This document shows, piece after piece, positions 1 to 6,173 of a stretch of 38,101 bases of DNA. Origin of the DNA: an uncultured Gemella sp. (GTDB lineage: Bacteria > Bacillota > Bacilli > Staphylococcales > Gemellaceae); contig CALHQV010000305.1 of assembly GCA_938038035.1 (NCBI GenBank), forward strand, positions 1-38,101. The letters run 5' to 3'. The first letter of the stretch is position 1, and every line of letters begins with the position of its first letter. The position numbers and the translations under genes were made by a program. The notes below the pieces were generated by a model that had not been told where the DNA came from, ran no database searches, and was given only the letters and a program-made list of their open reading frames with translations.

Positions 1-55
1 ATAGACAATAAGATATAACTGCTAGACTACTGGGACTAAATAAATTTTCAAACAT
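1..55 (-). CDS. Partial CDS, 5' end of an unknown gene running off the window
   Basis: An ATG on the minus strand at 55-53 opens a frame that stays open for 18 codons to the window edge (it begins MFENLFSPSS). It is too short to recognise. The start is supported by the leader directly upstream, ATAAAGGAAACTTT then ATG, which is the same ribosome-binding layout seen at most genes here. A copy of the recurrent promoter-like motif lies 25 bp upstream at 80-94, and the terminator of the preceding operon lies just beyond that. The gene is therefore probably the first of a new transcription unit. Function unknown. Confidence 0.65.
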   Translation of the reverse strand, partial: MFENLFSPSSLAVISYCL

Positions 56-79
56 AAAGTTTCCTTTATAAAGATATAT

Positions 80-94
80 CACATTAATAATATA
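80..94 (-). promoter_or_regulatory. Promoter-like motif TATATTATTAATGTG
   Basis: On the minus strand this reads TATATTATTAATGTG and matches the window consensus TATAYTATTAAWGTG at nearly every position. It sits between the terminator at 108-140 and the start codon at 55, where a promoter is expected. The region a -35 box would occupy is the T-rich tail of that terminator, as also happens at 32040-32054. Whether host or phage polymerase reads it is unknown. Confidence 0.55.
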
Positions 95-107
95 TAGATA
101 AAAAATA

Positions 108-140
108 CTATACTACACAGGGGTTTCCTGTGTAGTATAG
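108..140 (-). terminator. Rho-independent terminator of the 6136-150 operon
   Basis: A perfect 14-bp stem (CTATACTACACAGG with its complement) closes a 5-nt loop. On the minus strand it is followed by TTTTTTATC. It begins 10 bp after the stop codon of the gene at 150-1409. Confidence 0.85.
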
Positions 141-149
141 GTACTTAAT

Positions 150-1409
150 TTACTTTCTCATTTCTTGAGAAATTTCACTGGTAATGAAATTAAATGTTTC
201 ATCTTGAATGCCAGTTGGTTGTTCTTCAGTAGAAACCTCTACAATACCATTGATGTCTACCTGACCATTGGTTTCGTAGTTTTTACCATAGTTGTCAAAC
301 GATTCTTTAGAGACTTCTTTATCGTCTTTAGCAGGCTCGTCCCAACCAGGTTCTTTACCGTCTTCTTTATCACCTTTATCTTCTTCACCAGAGTCTTCAT
401 CTTTATTAGATTCTTCATCACCTTCAGACTCACCTTCACTACCATCCTCTTCACCAGAATCAGTTTCTTCAGTATCAGTAGTAGCTTCTTCATCGTCACC
501 TGAGTCTTCATCAGTACCTTCGACTTCTTCACGGGCTTCTTTAATTTGTTCACCACGTGTTTCTACTTTCTCGGCTTTGTCTTTATCATCAGTGATGTTA
601 TCTACAGATAAAGATGCCTTAGCGTCTTTCTCTTTATCTGCTTCTTCTGCATCTGGTGTATCTTCTGTATCAGATTCAGGTTTAGTTTCTACTACTTTAT
701 CTGCATCACCTTTTAACTCAGTTTGGTTTTGAGTATTATTGTCATCCAGGTAAACATTACCTTTAACAAAGAAACGACTATTTAATTTATCAGTTTTTTC
801 TCCGTATTCTTCTTCAGAAGTTTCAGATAGTTCAGGAGGATAAATGACTTCTTCAGTCTTAATAGGGAATTCAGGTACTTTATCATTTAAGTCTTTCACT
901 TCAATTTCAGCACGAACCCATGGGTAGTAACCACCATTGCCATCAGGAACAGCGTCTACTTCCCATTTTAAACCACTATCTTCATCTGTAAAGGTATAGC
1001 GGTGTTTGAACATAGAGACAGAAGCCATGACTTTAAATTGAATAAAGTTTTCTTCAGTAGTAGGAACAGTAACTTCAATCTTACCTTCTTTAACATCAGA
1101 TTTAGTAGTCAGTTCGTAACGTACATCACCACTGCGTGAAGTTACTTTACGAATACGGATTTTACCACTGCCTCTATTCTTATCAGTACGTTCAACAGGA
1201 ATGATGTGTTGTTCTTGGATTTCTGCTTTATCCGCTTTCTTAAGTTGAGAGAAATCTAGAATACGTGCGTATACAGTATGTTCTTTTTCACGTACTGCTT
1301 TACCGACATTCTCAATCTCTTCATTTAGTTTTTGCTCAGTCTCTTGATCAGCCATCTGAAGAGCTGCTTCTCGAGAAATACTAGCGAAATTTAAATCAAA
1401 TAAACTCAT
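150..1409 (-). CDS. CYTH-like domain protein with a long acidic C-terminal tail
   Basis: 419 aa, last gene of the operon. Residues about 83-180 carry the ordered signatures of a CYTH (triphosphate tunnel) domain: KIRIRK (83-88), a YELTTK strand (98-103), KHRYTF (135-140), WEVDAV (149-154) and the AEIEV strand (167-171). The family binds triphosphates such as thiamine triphosphate, ATP or polyphosphate through alternating Arg/Lys and Glu. The usual N-terminal ExExK strand is not evident, so activity is uncertain. Residues ~240-380 are a low-complexity tract of Glu, Asp, Ser, Gly and Thr, probably disordered and strongly negative. The start has AAAAAGGATTAAACTC before ATG, 15 bp after the upstream stop codon. 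Alternative: a virion or scaffold protein with a coincidental beta-rich fold. The CYTH call is by eye. Confidence 0.5.
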   Translation of the reverse strand: MSLFDLNFASISREAALQMADQETEQKLNEEIENVGKAVREKEHTVYARILDFSQLKKADKAEIQEQHIIPVERTDKNRGSGKIRIRKVTSRSGDVRYELTTKSDVKEGKIEVTVPTTEENFIQFKVMASVSMFKHRYTFTDEDSGLKWEVDAVPDGNGGYYPWVRAEIEVKDLNDKVPEFPIKTEEVIYPPELSETSEEEYGEKTDKLNSRFFVKGNVYLDDNNTQNQTELKGDADKVVETKPESDTEDTPDAEEADKEKDAKASLSVDNITDDKDKAEKVETRGEQIKEAREEVEGTDEDSGDDEEATTDTEETDSGEEDGSEGESEGDEESNKDEDSGEEDKGDKEDGKEPGWDEPAKDDKEVSKESFDNYGKNYETNGQVDINGIVEVSTEEQPTGIQDETFNFITSEISQEMRK

Positions 1410-1423
1410 GAGTTTAATCCTTT

Positions 1424-1909
1424 TTATTCAATGACTGGTTTACCTGCAAACCAGATATCTGTAATTTTGTTTACTAAAGACATAAAGATTCTGAGTAATT
1501 CATTTGTATTAATATCGTTTCTAATAATACCAGCAGTAATTACACCACCAATGACAGCAATAAACAAGAAAAGAAAAGCATAACCTGCCCACCACAGAAA
1601 GTTAATTCTAAACTTTTTAACTTCTTGGTCGTAGTCAAGTATTTCATTGACTTTACCAGAACCACAAAGATAACCATAAATCACAATCATTTGTTCTTCA
1701 AATGTTAATTTATTAATGGCTTCTTTAATTTCCTTACCAGTCATCTCACCAGTAATGTCAGAGTAGTTCGAGTTCTTTTTAGCAATATTGTTATACTCGT
1801 CAATCAGACGAGTTAAACCTGCATCATCTTCTTTTCTGTTATTTAATACAAAATCATTACGGATGTTCTTTAGACCCTTAGTAATCATTTCTGAATTTCT
1901 AACGGCCAT
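1424..1909 (-). CDS. Small membrane protein, unknown function
   Basis: 161 aa, not recognised. The N-terminal ~100 residues look soluble and helical. A hydrophobic segment at about residues 104-130 (FLWWAGYAFLFLFIAVIGGV and on) should span the membrane, followed by ~30 residues. The start has GGGAGAAG six bases upstream of ATG, and the frame overlaps the end of the 1899-2183 gene by 11 nt, implying translational coupling. With its neighbour it forms a pair of single-span membrane proteins inside the RuvC/CYTH operon. Confidence 0.75.
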   Translation of the reverse strand: MAVRNSEMITKGLKNIRNDFVLNNRKEDDAGLTRLIDEYNNIAKKNSNYSDITGEMTGKEIKEAINKLTFEEQMIVIYGYLCGSGKVNEILDYDQEVKKFRINFLWWAGYAFLFLFIAVIGGVITAGIIRNDINTNELLRIFMSLVNKITDIWFAGKPVIE

Positions 1910-2183
1910 TATCTTCTCCCGTATAATCGTCTAAATAACTCGGCATTTTGCCTGAGTTAATAATTTCATATAATTTCATTCTCGATTCGTTACTTACTTC
2001 ACTTTCATTTTTATATCTTTCTAATTGATTACTATAACGAGCAATCTTTAAAGTCTTTCCTGCAATAACAGCACAAAGTAAAAAGATAATAAGTAAAGTA
2101 AAGAAATAAACCAAGTTATCTTTGTTTCTTTTATATCCTACACGAATATATCTTAGGATATCTAGATATAATTTATTTCCCAT
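1899..2183 (-). CDS. Small single-span membrane protein, unknown function
   Basis: 94 aa with a strongly hydrophobic stretch at about residues 25-42 (VYFFTLLIIFLLCAVIAG) preceded by a basic N-terminus (RVGYKRNK), so N-in topology is likely. The C-terminal half is polar and helical. It overlaps the end of the RuvC-like gene by 11 nt and is itself overlapped by the next gene, so the three are translationally coupled. No family recognised. Confidence 0.7.
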   Translation of the reverse strand: MGNKLYLDILRYIRVGYKRNKDNLVYFFTLLIIFLLCAVIAGKTLKIARYSNQLERYKNESEVSNESRMKLYEIINSGKMPSYLDDYTGEDNGR

Positions 2184-2757
2184 TTAATCCACCATCTAAG
2201 ACATATTTCTTATAACCGTGATAACCAATCGCACAAGCGTCAATAGCATGTTCGTCTAACTCGGTGACAGGATTCACCAATTTCAACTTATTAGCTACTT
2301 TTTCTAAAGCAATAGTCATATCGTCTTTTTTAGCATTACCTTTAGCACCTATGGCTTTTTTAGCAGTCGGTGGGTCTACTTTAAAGAATGGTATTTGATT
2401 ATTAAAATCAAACAATGTCTTCTGAATAATGGAAACCAGCTCTGTTAATACAGAGAATGCAGAAGGTGTGAATCTACTGAAGAATGGAGATTCGCAAATA
2501 ACAATAGATGGACGAATGGATTCAAATAATTCCATTAACTCATTTTCCATTGCTGCAAAACGAGCGAGTCTATCACCATATTGATTACTTGCGTGTTTTG
2601 AATACTGAGACAATTCAGTAGCGTGTACAGTAAATGCAGTTGTCTGAATAATATCGTAAGTTTTCAAATTCAACTCGTAGATAGCTACACCCAGACTACT
2701 GGAGCCTGGGTCAATAGCCATTAGATTACACACCCAGTCAGAGGTGTCAAAAGTCAT
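2173..2757 (-). CDS. RuvC-like Holliday junction resolvase
   Basis: 194 aa. The RNase H-fold metal site of RuvC is visible: D16 in AIDPGSSSLGVAIY, E89 in VICESPF, then the C-terminal H170-x-x-D173 in DEHAIDACAIG. His in place of the third Asp is known in some RuvC proteins (for example the Thermus enzyme). The segment DPPTAKKAIGAKGNAKKDDM matches the basic DNA-contacting part of RuvC. The expected role is cleaving branched DNA during recombination or before packaging. It lies a few genes from the portal, a plausible place for a packaging-linked resolvase. The start at 2757 has AAGG seven bases upstream; an internal Met at residue 13 is possible. Confidence 0.85.
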   Translation of the reverse strand: MTFDTSDWVCNLMAIDPGSSSLGVAIYELNLKTYDIIQTTAFTVHATELSQYSKHASNQYGDRLARFAAMENELMELFESIRPSIVICESPFFSRFTPSAFSVLTELVSIIQKTLFDFNNQIPFFKVDPPTAKKAIGAKGNAKKDDMTIALEKVANKLKLVNPVTELDEHAIDACAIGYHGYKKYVLDGGLNGK

Positions 2758-2775
2758 GATAAAACCTTAAATGAT

Positions 2776-3672
2776 TTATTGGTTTTGAGAGATATTCCAA
2801 ATAGGCTCGTTAATACCTAAGTTGAAGATAGATTCAAAACCACCAGTGTTTGCACCAAGATATTGAATGGTACGGTTAATGTGGGCGATTTGTGCAGCGA
2901 TTACTTCTGTAAATTGAGAACGACCAGATGAGGTTACAACCTCTACAGTCTTATCCACACCAGAGACCAAACCAATTTCAGAAATCACCGCAGTCATTGG
3001 GTCACCATGTAGAATATTAAATACATTATAGATTTCTTCTACGTCTTGTTTACCAAAGTTAACGGGTACTTGGGCAACCGAACGCGCATAAGTCGCTTTC
3101 AACACATTCTCTTCACCTACAGTCAGTTCTTGTGGTTGTGGTTTCAAATTACTGTCATGTGGCGTGAATTCAGTATTGGTAAATGAACCATCTGCTTGTT
3201 TGGTAATAATTTGCGTAGAAATTTGAGTACGAGACAAATCTAGGCGTTTTAAATAATAAGCATAGTATTTTACACCTTTGAAGTTTTCTTCACGACGTAG
3301 TGCGTACTTAGCACGTTCTTGAGGAGTCAAGTCGTTATTAATTTCACGCATGACAAATGGAACCATTTTAAATAGACCAGTATCATCTGCACGATGTTGG
3401 AATACTTTAGGGAAAGGCAATACATCTTGGTTATTGGTACAGTTTTGCATACTGATACCACCGTAACCAATACAGTAATAACCAATGGTAGGAATAGTAG
3501 TAGAAGGAGGACTTACATTTTGGTTAATTTTAAGATATTCATTCAATGTAGAATTAGGAGTAATGCTATAAGGTAAACCTAACTCACGACGAATTTGGTT
3601 TTCGTTACCAATAATGGTACGAACCGATTCAAACACTGTACGCTTATTAGGTACAATAGTAGTTGTTGCCAT
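2776..3672 (-). CDS. Unknown protein, probably structural
   Basis: 298 aa, not recognised. The composition is soluble, beta-rich and Asn/Thr/Gln-rich, with no signal peptide or membrane span. Residues ~60-80 hold a Gly/Tyr/Cys-rich stretch (IGYYCIGYGGISMQNC). It sits between the 780-aa protein and the RuvC-like gene in one operon (19 bp to the next start). Position next to the portal suggests a head, neck or tail component; that is inference only. The start has AAAAGGATAAAAT before ATG. Confidence 0.7.
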   Translation of the reverse strand: MATTTIVPNKRTVFESVRTIIGNENQIRRELGLPYSITPNSTLNEYLKINQNVSPPSTTIPTIGYYCIGYGGISMQNCTNNQDVLPFPKVFQHRADDTGLFKMVPFVMREINNDLTPQERAKYALRREENFKGVKYYAYYLKRLDLSRTQISTQIITKQADGSFTNTEFTPHDSNLKPQPQELTVGEENVLKATYARSVAQVPVNFGKQDVEEIYNVFNILHGDPMTAVISEIGLVSGVDKTVEVVTSSGRSQFTEVIAAQIAHINRTIQYLGANTGGFESIFNLGINEPIWNISQNQ

Positions 3673-3705
3673 ATTTTATCCTTTTATATTTTAATTGCAA
3701 AATTT

Positions 3706-3750
3706 GTAGGAACATTATTCCGTAGGAATATCATCCTGTAGGAGCATCAT
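3706..3750. repeat. Three tandem 16-bp imperfect repeats
   Basis: On the plus strand GTAGGAACATTATTCC, GTAGGAATATCATCCT and GTAGGAGCATCAT follow each other head to tail with a 16-bp period. They lie in the 121-bp gap upstream of the 298-aa gene. They could be a protein-binding array or part of a leader RNA. Confidence 0.6.
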
Positions 3751-3756
3751 AACTGA

Positions 3757-3780
3757 GACGACTACATTTCAGTAATCGTC
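3757..3780 (-). terminator. Intergenic hairpin after the 780-aa gene
   Basis: GACGACTAC and GTAATCGTC pair around a 6-nt loop with one mismatch, 13 bp after the stop codon at 3794. No T-run follows on the minus strand, so it may be a weak terminator or a processing/stability hairpin. Confidence 0.4.
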
Positions 3781-3793
3781 CCAGTCAGATGTT

Positions 3794-6136
3794 TTATTTG
3801 TTATAATCCAAACCACGTAAATCTTTATTACGAATATTCCAATCCAGCGCTTCTTTGGCTTTCTTAGTATCTTTATCGTATTCAGACCAATCCAAATTAC
3901 CGCCAAACTGGTCAATGATTTTTCTTTTCATTTCATTTGGCATATTAATCCAAGATTGCATACCAGGTAGAGCAGGTAAAGACAATGGGTTTTCTAAACC
4001 TTCAATAGCATCACCTACAGCCCAGTTATACAAACCCACACGAACAAGGCTATCTGTGTTAATACGATTAGCACGAGTTAGGTGGTCGTCTAATGTCTTA
4101 ACAGATGGGTCGATATTGAATTCTACAAAGATACGGATACCGCCATCATCAGAATGAATACCATTGTCATCACTGATTTCGTAGATATCTTGTTTACCTA
4201 CAGTATCGTCATCAATAATTTCAGTAGCATAATTACTGAAGGCTGAATCAGTCACATGTTTGGTTTTCTTGTTATTACCACCATCAATTCTAACACTTCT
4301 AAAATTAGTAGCAATCAATGGCGTTTCGTTAATCTCACGAATATAATGTACAGAATAACTAGATAACTTAGTCATCAAACCAACCATAGCGCGATGAGTA
4401 TTATTTAACGATTTAATATTGACATTATCTAAACCAGTAATCTTCTTCCAAATATCTGTAGCAATTTTTAACCAGTCTTGTTTTAACATTCCTTTTTCAT
4501 CAAAAGACAATTGTGAAATAAACTGCGGGAATGTTTTTAAATCATTGGTTCTAAATGACACATTCTCAGTATGGTACATTTGATACACTGTAGCAATCTT
4601 ATAAGTCGTTGCATCCAAGTGCTCATCTGTCTTGGCTTTATCTAACAAATAATTAAGTTGAGTAAATTGTTCGTAGACTTGCTCGTAGAAATCAATCGTA
4701 TTAATAATAGGATGGATAGGAGAGAAAGTCTCAATTAATTCATTTAACCATTTATTAGATACTAAAGTCGTATCTGGAATAACAGATTTTAACTGTTTTA
4801 ATGTAGGTCGTTTTTTATTAGGTACTAAACCAATCGTGTAATCAGGAATACATGGGTCGGTAATACCATTTAACTTATAAACAGCGTAAGTATAAAGCAA
4901 TAAAGCATTCTTACTATTTAATGGAATCGTCTCACCATTTAAAGGATGAGTAATCGTAATATAAGCTTTATAGGTTTTCTTGTGTGCCATTTCAATCCAG
5001 AAGTCTAATAACATATTAGGTAAAATATGGGTTTCTGAATCGGTAAAGTCAATGGCTTTAGATTCTAGTATCTTAGTTTTTAGTTCAGAAGACAGAGAAG
5101 AACCTAAAAGATTCTTAGCATCTTTTTCTTCAAACTCACGTTCACGTAAGTTAAATGGAGCTAATGGATCTTCTTTATCCATCATTTGTTTTAATGATAA
5201 TGTATCAGTAGTATTATCAATATTCTCTAAACCATTTAAAGATACTTTCTCAAACTTAGCAATCGATTCAACATCCTTAACAATATCGTTATATACTTGG
5301 ATAACATTATACTCTGCAATAGGTAAACTACGCAAGGTCATGATATGTTTAATCAACCAACGTTGAGTATGTCTTTGACCAATATAACGTTCTACCCAGC
5401 GGATATTCTTATAAAGGATAATAGCTTGTTTAATGGTTAAATGTTCAAGATAGAAATCTAGAAAACCATGTGAAGCTAAGAAACGACGATAGTGATAAGA
5501 ATGTGCTTCATTGGTTAAGCAATTCTCCATTCGTATTTCCATAACAGCTTCTAATAACTTCTGATAAAGAACACCCATGAAGGTAATATTGTAATAAGTA
5601 TTATCAATATTATATTGTTTTTGATACCATCTTTCTATCATTCCGTATATTCTGTCTTGTAGTTTTTCAATTAACGTATATTCGTTAATTTCTACAAAAC
5701 GTTTATCGTAAGAAAGAATAGTACCATCTTCGGCATTAATGGCTGTTTCGATATCTACAGGATTTAAGATACCTTTAATTAAGAGTTCTTTATTAGGATA
5801 TCGAGCAACAAGCTCCTCGTACTTATGAGTTCCGTAAGAGTATTCTTTACGAGTATTTTTATGTATTTTTAAATTTTCTTTATTGAAAATAATTCTTTCC
5901 GTAGTGTCTACAGAAATAACGTAAATAGGTTCGTCTGTTACGTGATATTCACCAGAGATATGTTTATAGTATATCCAACTAGATGGGTCATTTTCATCGT
6001 ATCGATGTAAGGTGCGGTAAAATAATTCATTACTCATGTCCCTAGCATCTTTTGTCGATTTAATAATCATGGTGGATACTAAGGCTAGACACTTATCGAT
6101 ATATACTTTATAGTGATAATCGTATTGATTAATCAT
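3794..6136 (-). CDS. Large unknown protein, probable virion component
   Basis: 780 aa from the ATG at 6136. I chose this start because TAAGGAATTTCGAT precedes it, whereas the longer frame to 6259 would run into the divergent portal gene and lacks a ribosome site. The protein is soluble and mixed alpha/beta, rich in Tyr, Ile and Asn. A helical middle (about 180-300) is followed by an acidic stretch near 330-370 and a C-terminal part with many Asp/Gly turns. No motif recognised. Divergent placement opposite the portal and membership of an operon with RuvC suggest a structural or packaging-related role, which is inference. Confidence 0.75.
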   Translation of the reverse strand: MINQYDYHYKVYIDKCLALVSTMIIKSTKDARDMSNELFYRTLHRYDENDPSSWIYYKHISGEYHVTDEPIYVISVDTTERIIFNKENLKIHKNTRKEYSYGTHKYEELVARYPNKELLIKGILNPVDIETAINAEDGTILSYDKRFVEINEYTLIEKLQDRIYGMIERWYQKQYNIDNTYYNITFMGVLYQKLLEAVMEIRMENCLTNEAHSYHYRRFLASHGFLDFYLEHLTIKQAIILYKNIRWVERYIGQRHTQRWLIKHIMTLRSLPIAEYNVIQVYNDIVKDVESIAKFEKVSLNGLENIDNTTDTLSLKQMMDKEDPLAPFNLREREFEEKDAKNLLGSSLSSELKTKILESKAIDFTDSETHILPNMLLDFWIEMAHKKTYKAYITITHPLNGETIPLNSKNALLLYTYAVYKLNGITDPCIPDYTIGLVPNKKRPTLKQLKSVIPDTTLVSNKWLNELIETFSPIHPIINTIDFYEQVYEQFTQLNYLLDKAKTDEHLDATTYKIATVYQMYHTENVSFRTNDLKTFPQFISQLSFDEKGMLKQDWLKIATDIWKKITGLDNVNIKSLNNTHRAMVGLMTKLSSYSVHYIREINETPLIATNFRSVRIDGGNNKKTKHVTDSAFSNYATEIIDDDTVGKQDIYEISDDNGIHSDDGGIRIFVEFNIDPSVKTLDDHLTRANRINTDSLVRVGLYNWAVGDAIEGLENPLSLPALPGMQSWINMPNEMKRKIIDQFGGNLDWSEYDKDTKKAKEALDWNIRNKDLRGLDYNK

Positions 6137-6173
6137 ATCGAAATTCCTTATATACTTAAAGAGGTAATCAAAA
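6137..6173. promoter_or_regulatory. 37-bp divergent intergenic region
   Basis: Two divergent genes (780-aa protein and portal) are separated by only 37 bp, which also holds both ribosome sites (AAGAGG on plus, AAGGAA on minus). The core TTATATACTTAA is AT-rich and could serve as a very compact promoter in both directions. No room remains for two standard -35/-10 promoters, so promoters may overlap each other or lie within the opposing genes. Confidence 0.4.

Noticed and set aside
165..732. Two plus-strand open frames opposite the acidic tail of the CYTH-like gene
   Set aside because: Translation gives Phe/Ile/Thr or Ser-only low-complexity sequence that mirrors the acidic codons of the minus strand; no ribosome site.
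6008..6020. AAGGTGCGGT resembling the Pasteurellaceae DNA uptake signal AAGTGCGGT
   Set aside because: Not an exact match and single; it lies within a coding region, so it gives no evidence for a Pasteurellaceae host.
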